Shown here in pieces: positions 9,778-22,756 of a stretch of DNA of 64,000 bases; the stretch's first letter is position 1; each line of letters begins with the position of its first letter. The notes under the pieces were generated by a model, which saw nothing but the letters and a program-made list of their open reading frames with translations, had not been told where the DNA came from and searched no databases. This DNA comes from Spiroplasma_E ixodetis_B (GTDB lineage Bacteria; Bacillota_I; Bacilli_A; Mycoplasmatales; VBWQ01). The position numbers and the translations under genes are program-made. The DNA is taken from positions 434,001 through 498,000 of the forward strand of contig NZ_AP028955.1 of assembly GCF_040369795.1 (NCBI RefSeq). Direction: 5' to 3'.

Positions 9778-10881
9778 AATTTATTTTATAATTTCTTTAT
9801 TAATAAATTAATAAGGTGTTGATAAAAATGAATTTTGAAAATTTAAAAAAATTAAAAAATGAACAATTTTATAGATATTTTGGTATAAAACGTTTTCATT
9901 TTGATGAAATTTTAACAAAATTAATGGAAATAGAAAATTTAAAAAAAACTAAAGGTAGAAAATATAAACTTTCAGTTGAAGAAAGATTGATGATGACTTT
10001 AGTATACTGAAAAGAATATTATACTTTTTTCCAAATGAGTATTAAATATAAAATGAGTGCATCAAGTTGTTTTCGAAATATTACTTGAGTAGAAAATAAA
10101 CTTAGTGATGACAAAGATTATCAGTTTTTAAAAACAAAATATAAATCAAAAATTGAGAAAAAACAAGAAGATTTAAATGAATTTCGATTTTATTTAATTG
10201 ATTCAACTGAAATTGAAATTGAAAGACCAACTAAAAAAAAACTACAGTTAGGATATTTTTCTGGTAAAAGTTGAATGTTTTCTATAAAATTTCAAATTAT
10301 ATATGACTTTTTTAATAAAAAAATTGTTGATATTTTTGCTGATAATGGAAAAGTACATGATTTTCAAATATTAAAAAATTCAAATCTTGAATTTTCAGAA
10401 AAAACAATAATTATTGGTGATTTGGGATATCAAGGAATACAAAATATTTATAAAAATACTATATTGCCAATTAAAAAAACTAAAAATAAAAAATTAACTA
10501 AACAAGAAAAAATCTACAATAAAATTATTTCAAAAATTAGAATTAAAGTTGAACATGTTTTTGCTTGATTAAAAAGATTCAAAATTTTAATAAATAAATG
10601 TAGAAAAAGTATATTTAGACTTATGTACTTAAGATTTAACTTACTTTGTGAAATTTTTAATAAAACAAAATCATTAAAATAAAAAATATTTTTAATATTT
10701 TTTAAAAATTTAAATTTTTATCAAGTTAATATAAAAATAATATTAACAATTTTTGTGTTTTAAATATAAATTTATTTTTAAAGTATTTTTTTAAAAATAT
10801 TAACTTCTATAATTATTAACACTAAAAAATTTATAAATATTATTATTGACAATTGATTAAATTTATTTACGGAATATGTCT
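9731..10881 (+). mobile_element. IS5-like element, complete, 1151 bp
   Basis: Bounded by inverted ends AGACATATTCCGTAAATAAA and TTTATTTACGGAATATGTCT. Carries the one intact transposase of this family in the window. No 3-bp duplication: left flank ends CTA, right flank starts TAT and is the inside of an IS256 element, so the flanks have been rearranged after insertion. Confidence 0.92.
9828..10682 (+). CDS. IS5-family transposase, intact single frame
   Basis: 284-aa DDE transposase starting MNFENLKKLKNEQFYRYFG with AAGGTG upstream. Residues 1-85 are a helix-turn-helix-like DNA-binding part. The DDE residues are in LIDSTEIE (first Asp), IIGDLGYQGI (second Asp) and KVEHVFAWLKRF (Glu). At 10235-10243 it has nine A bases, giving PTKKKLQLGY in one frame. 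Every other near-full copy here has eight or fewer A in this tract and is split at this point, so this copy looks like a fused version of a normally frameshifted transposase. TGA-Trp occurs four times. Confidence 0.85.
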
Positions 10882-11297
10882 TATGTTTAATTAATTCTAG
10901 TAAATAAAATTAAATAAATAGAAAGAGTGAGTTACTTATGTCTAAAAAACAAAATATTAATAATAATGATCCAATATCAAAAGCAGTAGATTTATTACTA
11001 GAAAATACTGAAGATTTAACAACAGTTTTTAAAGAGGGAGTTTTATATAAAGAATTAACAAAAAGATTATTTGAAAAAATGTTGAATTCTGAAATGCAAA
11101 ATTATTTAGGATATGAAAAAAATCAACATAATACTAGTGAAAATGCTCGCAATGGTATAAATTCAAAAAAATTAATAACCCAACAAGGTAAAATTGAGAT
11201 TAATGTACCACGAGATCGTAATAGTAATTTTGAGCCAGTAAATAGTCGCAAAAAGACAAAGAAGATTTGATGGTTTTGATCAACAAGTTCTTTCATT

Positions 11298-12334
11298 AGA
11301 CATATTCCGTAAATAAATTTAATCAATTGTCAATAACAATATTTATAAATTTTTTAGTGTTAATAATTATAGAAGTTAATATTTTTTTATTTTAATGGTT
11401 TTGTTTTATTAAAAATTTCACAAAGTAAGTTAAATCTTAAGTACATAAGTCTAAATATACTTTTTCTACATTTATTTATTAAAATTTTGAATCTTTTTAA
11501 TCAAGCAAAAACATGTTCAACTTTAATTCTAATTTTTGAAATAATTTTATTGTAGATTTTTTCTTGTTTAGTTAATTTTTTATTTTTAGTTTTTTTAATT
11601 GGTAATATAGTATTTTTATAAATATTTTGTATTCCTTGATATCCCGAATCACCAATAATTATTGTTTTTTCTGAAAATTCAAGATTTGAATTTTTTAATA
11701 TTTGAAAATCATGTACTTTTCCATTATCAGCAAAAATATCAACAATTTTTTTATTAAAAAGTCATATATAATTTGAAATTTTATAGAAAACATTCAACTT
11801 TTACCAGAAAAATATTCTAACTGTAGTTTTTTTAGTTGGTTTTTCAATTTCAATTTCAGTTGAATCAATTAAATAAAATTGAAATTCATTTAAATCTTCT
11901 TGTTTTTTCTCAATTTTTGATTTATATTTTGTTTTTAAAAACTGATAATCTTTGTCATCACTAAGTTTATTTTCTACTCAAGTAATATTTCGAAAACAAC
12001 TTGATGCACTCATTTTATATTTAATACTCATTTGGAAAAAAGTATAATATTCTTTTCAGTATACTAAAGTCATCATCAATCTTTCTTCAACTGAAAGTTT
12101 ATATTTTCTACCTTTAGTTTTTTTAAATTTTCTATTTCAATTAATTTTGTTAACATTTCATCAAAATGAAAACGTTTTATACCAAAATATCTATAAAATT
12201 GTTCATTTTTTAATTTTTTTAAATTTTCAAAATTCATTTTTATCAACACCTTATTAATTTATTAATAAAGAAATTATAAAATAAATTTTAAATTATTAAT
12301 TGACTTTTAAAAAATTTATTTACGGAATATGTCT
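11298..12334 (-). mobile_element. IS5-like element, short form (1037 bp)
   Basis: Complete ends, inserted in IS256 with ATT duplicated. Lacks about 113 bp of non-coding sequence downstream of the transposase, between two near-identical TAATATTTTT-type repeats. Transposase is frameshifted at the A tract (seven A) and at a T run near 11758. Confidence 0.85.
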
Positions 12335-12866
12335 ATTATATGCCAAAGGCATGACTTTATAAGATATTAGAATGCAGTTACAAGAGTTATATCATGGTGC
12401 TGATATTAGTGAAAGTGTTATTAGTCAAATTACTGATGATGTTATTGATGATGTTAAAGAATGACAAAATCGGCCATTAGAAAGTGTTTATCCGATTGTT
12501 TATTTTGATTATATAGTAGTTAAAGTACGACAAGATAAACGCATTATTAACAAATCAGTTTATATAGCACTAGGAGTTGATTTAGAAGGTAAAAAAGATG
12601 TTTTAGGTTTATGAATTAGTGAAAATTAAGGTTCTAAGTTTTGATTATCTAATTTCACAGAAATGAAAAATCGAGGCTTAAATGATATTCTTATTGCTTG
12701 TAGTGACAATTTAACAGGAATGTCAGAAGCAATACAATCAGTTTATCCTAAAACCGAACATCAATTATGCATAGTTCATCAAATTAGAAATAGTTTAAAA
12801 TATGTTTCATACAAACATAGAAAATCACTAGTTACAGATTTAAAACCAATTTATAGTGCATGTAGT

Positions 12867-13905
12867 AGACATATTCCGTAAATAAATTTAATCAATTGTC
12901 AATAATAATATTTATAAATTTTTTAGTGTTAATAATTATAGAAGTTAATATTTTTTTATTTTAATGGTTTTGTGTTATTAAAAATTTCACAAAGTAAGTT
13001 AAATCTTAAGTACATAAGTCTAAATATACTTTTTCTACATTTATTTATTAAAATTTTGAATCTTTTTAATCAAGCAAAAACATGTTCAAATTTAATTCTA
13101 ATTTTTGAAATAATTTTATTGTAGATTTTTTCTTGTTTAGTTAATTTTTTATTTTTAGTTTTTTTAATTGGTAATATAGTATTTTTATAAATATTTTGTA
13201 TTCCTTGATATCCCAAATCACCAATAATTATTGTTTTTTCTGAAAATTCAAGATTTGAATTTTTTAATATTTGAAAATCATGTGCTTTTCCATTATCAGC
13301 AAAAATATCAACAATTTTTTTATTAAAAAAGTCATATATAATTTGAAATTTTATAGAAAACATTCAACTTTTACCAGAAAAATATTCTACCTTTAGTTTT
13401 TTTTAGTTGGTCTTTCAATTTCAATTTCAGTTGAATCAATTAAATAAAATTGAAATTCATTTAAATCTTCTTTTTTTTTCTCAATTTTTGATTTATATTT
13501 TGTTTTTAAAAACTGATAATCTTTGTCATCACTAAGTTTATTTTCTACTCAAGTAATATTTCGAAAACAACTTGATGCACTCATTTTATATTTAATACTC
13601 ATTTGGAAAAAAGTATAATATTCTTTTCAGTATACTAAAGTCGTCATCAATCTTTCTTCAACTGAAATTTTATATTTTCTACCTTTAGTTTTTTTAAATT
13701 TTCTATTTCAATTAATTTTGTTAACATTTCATCAAAATGAAAACGTTTTATACCAAAATATCTATAAAATTGTTCATTTTTTAATTTTTTTAAATTTTCA
13801 AAATTCATTTTTATCAACACCTTATTAATTTATTAATAAAGAAATTATAAAATAAATTTTAAATTATTAATTGACTTTTAAAAAATTTATTTACGGAATA
13901 TGTCT
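12867..13905 (-). mobile_element. IS5-like element, short form (1039 bp)
   Basis: Inserted in the same IS256 and in the same orientation as the copy 530 bp to the left, and carrying the same 113-bp deletion. The transposase C-terminal half (13070-13363) is open but the A tract (eight A followed by AAGG) and other changes break the fusion frame. Confidence 0.85.
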
Positions 13906-14297
13906 GGTGAAGAACAAGCAATGCAAGCTTTAGAATCTTTTGAAAGTAAATTAAATAAACAATATCCTCAAATTGCTAAATCATGATATAAAAATTAAGA
14001 TAATTTAATGGTTTTTATTAGTTATCCTGCAGAAATCAAAAGAGTGATTTATACAACAAATGCTATTGAATCTGTTAATAGTCAATTACGAAAAGTTATT
14101 AGAAATAAAAAAGTTTTTCCAAATGATATGGAAGTTTTTAAAATATTTTACTTAGCAATTGAAAATATAACAAAAAAATGAACACTGCCCATTCAAAATT
14201 GAAATACAGCAATTGCTCATTTTATGATAAAATTTGAAGATAGAATTAATCTAAACTAGTAACTTTGTAAAAAGATACACAGATTTTTAAAAAGCCT

Positions 14298-14906
14298 CAA
14301 TGTTTTCTATAAAATTTCAAATTATATATGACTTTTTTAATAAAAAAATTGTTGATATTTTTGCTGATAATGGAAAAGTACATGATTTTCAAATATTAAA
14401 AAATTCAAATCTTGAATTTTCAGAAAAAACAATAATTATTGGTGATTTGGGATATCAAGGAATACAAAATATTTATAAAAATACTATATTACCAATTAAA
14501 AAAACTAAAAATAAAAAATTAACTAAACAAGAAAAAATCTACAATAAAATTATTTCAAAAATTAGAATTAAAGTTGAACATGTTTTTGCTTGATTAAAAA
14601 TATTCAAAATTTTAATAAATAAATGTAGAAAAAGTATATTTAGACTTATGTACTTAAGATTTAACTTACTTTTTGAAATTTTTAATAAAAAAACCATTAA
14701 AATAAAAAAATATTTTTAATATTTTTTTAAAAATTTAAATTTTTATCAAGTTAATATAAAAATAATATTAACAATTTTTGTGTTTGAAATATAAATTTAT
14801 TTTTAAAGTATTTTTTTAAAAATATTAACTTCTATAATTATTAACACTAAAAAATTTATAAATATTATTATTGACAATTGATTAAATTTATTTACGGAAT
14901 ATGTCT
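14298..14906 (+). mobile_element. IS5-like 3' half
   Basis: Begins exactly at the ATG of MFSIKFQIIYDFF inside the transposase, directly after the IS256 right end, and continues to the normal right end AATATGTCT. No target duplication. Keeps the second Asp and the Glu of the DDE triad only. Confidence 0.85.
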
Positions 14907-15824
14907 TATGTTTTATAGCGAATCAAAAATGTTCAATTGGATTTAAATTAGGACAATATGGCGGAAGAAATAATAGTTTGCATCCAGCATTTTCAATTAA
15001 TTGTTGTGTTAATTTAGATTTATGAAACTTTGCATTATCTAAAACTATAATTTGTCCACGCTTTAATACTGGAATTAGTATATTTTTTACATATGATTCA
15101 AAAATTTTACTGTTGCAATGTCCTTCAAATGCTCATAGGGCTTTTAATTTACCTTTATTTAGTGAACCAATTATACTCATTCTTTTTATTTTATATGTGG
15201 GTTTATTATCAAATAATCTTTTACCTTTTTCAGATCAACCATATTTATAAAATTCATTATCATCAATTCCAGATTCATCAATATATACTAAATCTTCATT
15301 CATTATTTTAGCTATTTCTTTTAAAAAATATTCTTGTTTATTTTTATCTCTTTGTTCATATAGAAAAGTTTTTTTATATGTATAATTTAGTTTTTTGAAA
15401 TAGTTATAAACTGTTTCTTTAGTCATATCACCAAATTTTTCAATTACTTTTTGAACTGTAATATCTTTATTTTGCGCTAAATAATTTTTTTATTAATCTA
15501 AATCCTTTATTTTGTGGCTATGTCCTTTTTGATAATTCAAAATTGGTTTTATATGCCCAGTTTCTTTTTTTCTTTTTCTTCATAAGAATAAAGTCTTTCT
15601 AGTAATATTGAACACTTTACAAATTTCTTTAATTTTCATGTTTTTACTTTCATAGGCTTCTATTACTTTTCTTCGTAAGTCTTCACTGTATGGTTTTGGC
15701 ATAATTTAATCTCCCTAATCTATTTTAAATATTGCTGAATTGTACTTTTAAATTCAAAAACTGTTTAAATTACATATTATTATTTTACATTATTTATGAG
15801 TAAACATTACTTGAGTTAGCTATA
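14907..15824 (-). mobile_element. IS630-like copy lacking its right end
   Basis: Transposase would start at about 15704 (PKPYSEDLRRK) but has a nonsense codon at about 15495 (D-stop in the region normally DELKNYL). The 3' end is cut where IS5 ends. The left terminal repeat, variant ACTTGAGTTAGCTATA, abuts another IS630 end in the same orientation. Confidence 0.8.
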
Positions 15825-16041
15825 TATAGCTAACTCAAGTAATGTTTACTCATATCTTTAAAAAAAATCAATAGCTTTTTTAATATTTGGTCAATAATTT
15901 GGTAATATTTTTCTTATATTATGTTTTATAGCAAATCAAAAATGTTCAATTGGATTTAAATTAGGAGAATATGGTGGAAGAAATAATAGTTTGCATCCAG
16001 CATTTTCAATTAATTGTTGTGTTAATTTAGATTTATGAAAC
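15825..16041 (-). mobile_element. IS630-like 3' fragment
   Basis: Starts with the terminal repeat variant TATAGCTAACTCAAGTAATG, runs 217 bp through the NPIEHFW catalytic-Glu region, and is cut by an IS3 right end at 16042. It shares the unusual CTCAAG change with the facing end of the adjacent copy. Confidence 0.8.
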
Positions 16042-17255
16042 TGGAATGGCAATCTTTTTTAGGACTGTTTTTTGGTAGACATTTGTGCTTGGTGTTTTAT
16101 GGGGGTTAAGTAGTTTAGAGTGCTGTGGATTCTTATGTTGTTGTATCAATTGATATAATCAAATAATTCTAATTTTAATTGGGTTAATGATGTAAAATTT
16201 TTATCATTAATAAATTCTGTTTTGAAAGTTTTGAAAGTTGCTTCAGCAACAGCGTTATAATAAGGACAACCTTTTTTGCTTAAAGAGCGGGTAAAATTGA
16301 AGGCTAATAAAAGTTTATCAATATTTTTATTATTAAATTCATTACCGCGATCGCTATGAAATATTTGAATATTTTTTAAACAACGATTTGATCACATAAA
16401 TGCTTGATATACTAATGATGCATCTTTTTTAGTTCCCACACTATGTCCAATAATTTCGCGATTTTACAGGTCGATTAATAAGCAAATATAGTTTCATTTA
16501 CCATTAACTTGAACATAAGTTAAATCACTAACAATAACTTCATTTTTAAGCCTATTATTAAAGTCTCTATTAACAAGATTAGTAATTTGACTATCATTGA
16601 CTTTATTATGATAATTTTTGTATGATAATTTAGTTTATTTTGATATTAAATTATGTTTATTCATAATTTTTTTAATTTTTCTTCTTGATAAATTAATTTT
16701 CTTTTCTTTTAGAACAACTTTTAATCTTCTTGTTCCATAAGCTTCTTTATTTTCTTTAAAAGCACTAATAACATCTTCATCATAAATATTATTTTGAATT
16801 TTATCTTCTTTTTTCTTGAAATTAAAATAATATGTTGATTTAGAGATTTTTAAAAAGCCTCTACGAATTTTATATTTAAATTTATTTTTAGTAATAATTT
16901 CTATTTTCTGCCTATTATTAGTGCTGCTTGCTTTAAAATATCATTTTCCATTCTTAACTGTTTTAATTCCTTTCTTAATTTAATTAATTCATTTTCTTCA
17001 ACAGAACGGTTATCTTTGGTTTTAAAACTGCCTGAATTAGTAAATTGCTTGATTCAATTATAAGTAGCTGCTCTTGTAACATTGTACTCTTTAGCAAGAC
17101 AAGACACTGACTTACCACTTTGATATAAAGCTACTATTTATTTTTTAAATTCATCTGAATATTAGTTAATATTGGCCATAATTATAATTATTTTCTTTTA
17201 ACTAATTTGTTCACTTGTCTACGTAATTAGTGTCGAATAAAGTGTAACCCATCCA
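16042..17255 (-). mobile_element. IS3-family (IS150-like) element, degenerate
   Basis: Both ends present (TGGAATGGCAATC...; ...GTGTAACCCATCCA). OrfA and OrfB are both broken by stops (for example TAA near 16636 and in orfA at about 17143 and 17164). At about 16849-16862 the usual sequence after GATTTTTAAAAA is replaced by GCCTCT, an IS256-end-like patch, deleting about 11 bp of orfB. Confidence 0.8.
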
Positions 17256-17468
17256 ATTTAGGCATTACTTTTTATTGTAATTAAATTATTTTGTTTTTAT
17301 TTTTTTATAACTAAAATTTCATACTTTTTTTATATAAGAATAAGAATTTTAATTAAGTTATAATTAAAATATGAAATTTGATTAAACATTAGAATAATGA
17401 TTTAATATATTTTAATTAAAATATAGTTATTATTGTTAATTATTTAGTATTAAGAGAGGGAAAAATAT

Positions 17469-20400
17469 ATGAACAAAGATTTGCAAAAACTTTTCCATGA
17501 AATGGATTTTAATGATGTTAATAATGAATTTAATCATGCCGCTATTAAAAAAGTACAATATTTTCATCATAATCAACAAGTAATAATTACCATCAACTTA
17601 CCTAATTTTCTAACAACTACTACTTTAAAAAGTTTTGAACAACATTTTGAAAAATTACCTGTTTCGAATATTAATGTTTATTTTAATGTTTCTCTTACTG
17701 CTGATGAATCAACTGTATTAACATATTTTCATTATATTAAAACTCATAAATTGCAACTATTAGCTGGCATTTATTATTCTTTACCCGGCTCAGCAATTAA
17801 TTATAAAAATAATATTATTACCATTACTATTCATAATAGTATTGAAGAGAAATTAATAACTAATGAATTTTTACAATTTATTAATTACTTTCAACAATAT
17901 GGTTTTAAAAAAATTCAATTAAAAACTAAAATAAATAAAGCAGAGCAACCATTTATTAGTTATGAAAATGAATCTAAAACAGAAATTAGCAAAATTACCA
18001 ACAATTTAAAAACTAAAATTACTAAAAATAATTTAATTAAAAATTTTAGTACCACTACTTATCGCAAAAAAGCAAAAGTTAATTTAGAAATAACAGACAC
18101 AACTCATAGCATTAAAGATATCATTGGCGACGAACCCAATATTATTATTAGTGGTAAAGTTTTTAAAATTAATAAATTTTTAACCAAAACTCAAAAATGA
18201 TTTTATTCATTTTTAATTACTGATTATAGCGATGCAATTACTTGCAAAGCATTTATTAATAGCGATCAACCAGATGAGAAATTTGATAATATTAAAGTTG
18301 ATGATTGAATAAAAATTAATGCTAATAGTCGTTATGATAATTATAGTAAAGAACAAGTACTATGAATTGATGATTTAATTATCGATTTAAATAATAAAAA
18401 TGCTAACAATAATGATGATGCTAAAACTAAAAGAATTGAATTTCATACTCATACTAAAATGAGTGCTATGGATGGTATTACTTCAGCAAGTGATTATATC
18501 AATCAAGTAGCTAAATGAGGACACCAAGCAATTGGTTTTACTGATCATTTAAATGTACAAGCATACCCAGATATTGCTAATGCTGCTAAAAAACATCCAA
18601 ACTTAAAAGTAATGTATGGTGTTGAAATGGATTTAATCCCCAATAATATTAGTATTACTAAAAATAATATTAATACATCATTATTAGATTTAGAATACAT
18701 TGTTCTTGACTTAGAAACAACTGGTTTATCAACCAATTATCACGAAATTATTGAATTTGGTTATACAATTGTTAAAGACAATATTATTTTAAAACAAGAT
18801 ACAATTTTAATTAAACCAAATAATCCCGTAGCTGAAAATATTACTGAAATTACTAGCATTACCAACGTTATGCTAAAAGATAAACAAACATTACAACAAA
18901 TATTGCCAACAATTATTGAAATAATTGGTAATAAAACAATAGTTGCTCATAATGCTAACTTTGACTTTGGTTTTTTACAAGCAGCAATGAAACAATTGGG
19001 TTTCATGCCTTTAAATAATCCTGTCATTGATACTTTGCAATTATCTAGAGCAATTCTACCACAACTAAAATATTATCGATTAGGTACTATTTGTCGTACT
19101 TATGGCATTAAATATGATGATGAAATTGCTCACCGTGCTGATTATGATGCTAATGTATTAGCACAAGTATTTTTAAAAATGTTACAACAATTAAAAACAG
19201 AATTTAATTGTATTAATTTACAAGAAATTAATAACTTAATTAATGAACAAATTAATTATAAACTTCGTGGTGAACATATTACTATTTTTGCAAAAAATCA
19301 ATTAGGTTTAAAAGATTTATATCAATTAGTTTCACTATCTCATACAAAGTATTTTTATAAAACACCAAAAATCATATCAGAAGCAATTAATGAAAATAGA
19401 AAAGAATTATTAATTGGTAGTAGTTGTATAAATGGCGCTGTTTTTGAAACAGCATTAAATAAAAGTGAAGAAGAACTAATTAAAATAATGAAATGATTTG
19501 ATTTTATTGAAATCCAACCACCTGCTGTTTATAAACACTTAATACAGTTGGGAAATATTACTAAAGAACAATTACATGATACTATTAAAAAAATTATTAA
19601 TAATGCTCTTAAATTAAATAAATTAGTAATTGCTACTAGCGATGCCCACTATTTACATCCCCATGAAAAAATGTATCGTGATGTTATTATTAATAGCAAA
19701 GCAATTGGTGGTTTATTGCACCCATTATTTGATCGTAAAGGTAAAGTTACATCATATCCTGATCAACATTTAAGAACTACTAATCAAATGTTAACAGAAT
19801 TTATTTTTTTAGATGACCCTAATTTAATTAATGATATTGTTATTAATAATCCTTTGCAATTAGCTAAACAATTTGAAATGATTAAACCAATCAAAGATGG
19901 CTTATTTACACCAAGTATTGTTAATGTTGATACTAAATTACGTAATCTTTGTTATGAACAAGCATGAAATCGTTACGGTAATCCATTACCAACATATGTA
20001 GAAAAACGTTTAACTCGTGAATTAGATGCAATTATTACTCATGGTTTTGCTGTTGTTTATTGAATTGCACACAAATTAGTAGAAAAATCTTTACAAGATG
20101 GTTATCTTGTTGGTAGTCGCGGCTCAGTTGGTTCATCTTTAGTAGCTACTTTTGCTAACATTACTGAGGTTAACCCACTACAACCACACTATTTATGTCC
20201 ACAATGTAAAACTAGTAAATTTATTAGTAATGGTTCTTATAAATGTGGTTACGATTTACCAAAAAAAATGTGTTCACAATGCAATATTGATTTAATTACT
20301 GATGGTCATGATATTCCTTTTGAAACATTCTTAGGATTTGATGGTGATAAAACACCTGATATTGATTTAAACTTTTCTGGTGAATATCAAAATAAAGCTC

Positions 20401-21818
20401 ATGATTTTACTAAAGAAATGTTTGGTGAAGAAAATGTTTTTCGTGCCGGAACAATTTCAACAATTGCCAACAAAACAGCTTATGGTTATGTTAAAGATTA
20501 TGCAGAAAAAATTGGTCAATCAGATATGCGTGCAGCAAAACTAGAGTTACTAAGTCAAGGATGTGTTGGTATTAAAAGAACAACCGGTCAACATCCTGGT
20601 GGTATTATTGTTGTACCAAAAGAATATAATATTAATGATTTTACACCAATTAATTTTCCAGCTGATGATACTAGTTCTACATGAAAAACTACCCACTTTG
20701 ATTTTAATGCTATTCATGATAATTTATTAAAATTAGATATTCTAGGTCATGTTGATCCAACAGCATTAAAAATGTTAGAAAATTTAACTGGTATTGATCC
20801 AAAAACAATTCCTAATCAAGATGAAAAAGTTTTATCATTATTTTCTAATTTAAGTTCCTTAAATATTACTAGTGATGATTTACTTGGCGAAAAAACAGGA
20901 GCAATTGGTATCCCTGAATTTGGTACTGGTTTTGTTCGTAAAATGTTAAGTGATACATTACCTACTTCATTTTCTGAATTAGTACAAATATCTGGTTTAT
21001 CACATGGTACTGACGTTTGATTAAATAATGCTGATGAATTAATTTCACAACAAGGTTTAATACTAAAAGATGTAATTGGTTGTCGTGATGATATTATGAC
21101 TTATTTAGTATATCAAGGCTTACCAGCAAAAATTGCTTTTAATATTATGGAAGATGTCCGTAAAGGAAAAGGCATTAAACAAGAATATGAAAAGTTAATG
21201 CAAGAAAAGAAAGTTCCTAATTGATACATTCAATCTTGCAAAAAAATTAAATATATGTTTCCTAAAGCACACGCTACTGCTTATGTATTAATGGCATGAA
21301 GAGTAGCTTGATTTAAAGTTTATTATCCACATGAATATTATGTTACTTATTTTACAACAAGATGCGAAATTTTTGATATTAAAACTATGTTACAAGGTAT
21401 TGGCGCTATTACTAATAAATTAAAAGACATTAATAACAGATTAAGAAAAAATGATGGTCAAAAAAATACAGTTACTACTAAAGAAAAAGATTTAATCCCA
21501 TTATTAGAAGTGGCATTAGAAATGAATGCTAGAAATATTAAATTTAGCAATATTAGTTTAGAACATTCTGATGCTAAACTTTTTCAAGTTAAAGTAATAA
21601 ATGGTGAAAAACAAATTTTACCACCATTTATTACTTTAGATGGATTGGGTGAAATTGTGGCTAATTCAATTGTTAAAGCAAGGAGTGAACAAGCAATTAC
21701 TTCAAAAAATGATTTACAACTACGAACTAATATTACTAAAACTAATTATCAACTATTAAATGAGTTAGGAGTATTAGAACATTTAGAAGAAAATACACAA
21801 TTAATGTTAGAATTATAA
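17469..21818 (+). CDS. polC: DNA polymerase III PolC-type alpha subunit with 3'-5' exonuclease
   Basis: 1449-aa replicative polymerase, normal PolC length, reading through about ten TGA-Trp codons. Start ATG 17469 has AGAGAGGG upstream. Order of parts: N-terminal domain (1-220); OB fold (about 222-310, IIISGKVFKINKF); PHP domain from FHTHTKMSAMDG (about 322) split by the DEDD proofreading exonuclease (YIVLDLETTGLS, Asp414/Glu416; AHNANFDF; HRADYDAN); Cys-rich zinc site CPQC...CGYDLPKKMCSQC (about 915-939); palm with GSRGSVGSSLV and catalytic PDIDLNF (Asp964, Asp966); fingers with HGTDVWLNNA and PKAHATAYVLMAW. It is the leading-strand replicase of low-GC Gram-positives and is membrane-independent. 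An IS3 copy ends 213 bp upstream, so its promoter must be in 17256-17468. Confidence 0.97.
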
Positions 21819-21905
21819 TACAAAGAAAAAAAGAAAAGATGTGGGATTATTATATATAAATTAAGTAACAAAGCCAACTTTTATATACGTTTATCTGCAT
21901 TAATA

Positions 21906-22685
21906 ATGATAATTTTATTTTTAATTATTGATTTAATTAGTGTAATATATTATCCAATGGAAAAATTTGAACATTTAGGATATGGTGAACGAGTAAGTAA
22001 CTACTATGCTTTTTTTACTACTGAGAGTAATTATATGGTTGTTATTTATTTTTGTGTTTATTTATTTGATTCTTATTTTCGTGGTACTAAACCAAGTTTT
22101 CAAACTCGATTAGCAGTAACTGTTTATATTACTATTACGATGCTAGTATTTTGAATAGGTATTTTTACTGCTGAACATGATCCAAAACCATACAGCGCTT
22201 ATAATTGAATTGCAACATTAATTTTACATTTATTAATGCCAATAATTATGATTACTAGCTTTATTGTTACGTCAGGTCATCAATATATTAATATGAAACA
22301 ACAACATAAAATATATTTATGATTAATTGTTATTTATCCAGCGATTTATTGTATTGTTATTCTAATTAGAGGTCATTTACGTTATTTAGATTATCAAGAT
22401 ACTATCAGTAAGGGCTTAGTCCCTCATCCACCAAGAGATACATGATATCCATATTTTTTCTTTGATTATTCAAATGGAGAATATGGATGATTAATCGCTG
22501 CTAGTGCCGTTGTTTTTGTTTTTGGTTTAGTTTTCAGTTTACAATATTTTTATATTTTAATTAATAACTTAATGTTCAAACGTTATCAAACTTCTGAACA
22601 TCGTTTATATGATTTTTATAAAAAAATATTACGTCAACTTAATAAAAAAAATAAAAGCAAAATTAAAAAGAAAAGAAAAAAGTAA
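21906..22685 (+). CDS. Pr6Pr-like multi-pass membrane protein
   Basis: At least 259 aa with about six membrane segments and a very basic tail (KKNKSKIKKKRKK). It contains YYAFFTTESNYMVVIYF, GIFTAEHDPKPYSAYNW and the motif PHPPRDTWYPYFFFDY, which resemble the Pr6Pr/FAR-17a-like membrane family. Function unknown. ATG 21906 has no good ribosome site; the frame is open upstream to about 21828, and an ATT or ATA start near 21846-21852 after GATGTGGG would add KLSNKANFYIRLS, which looks like part of the protein. Lies 87 bp after polC and may be co-transcribed. Confidence 0.7.
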
Positions 22686-22756
22686 AAATTTAAAACATAT
22701 CTTATATTCCTTACATGATAAATATTATTGATATAATTAAATAAAAAAGAAAAGTT

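Larger units (their letters stand above)
10882..14297 (+). mobile_element. IS256-like element interrupted by two IS5 copies
   Basis: IS256 pieces lie at 10882-11297, 12335-12866 and 13906-14297; together they rebuild the transposase from MSKKQNINNN to the C-terminus FEDRINLN. The first 40 bp including the left inverted repeat are missing. The IS5 insertions show 3-bp duplications (ATT; AGT/GGT with one change). The transposase is also broken by itself: nonsense TAA at about 12627 (SEN-stop) and a Trp TGA turned TAA near 13997. So the element was dead or dying when hit. Right end ...AAAGCCTC at 14297. Confidence 0.85.

Noticed and set aside
12345..12866. Independent functional gene at 12663 (72 aa)
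   Set aside because: It is the middle of the split IS256 transposase, with stops on both sides.
16042..17255. Active IS3 element
   Set aside because: Both ends are present but orfA and orfB each contain several stops.
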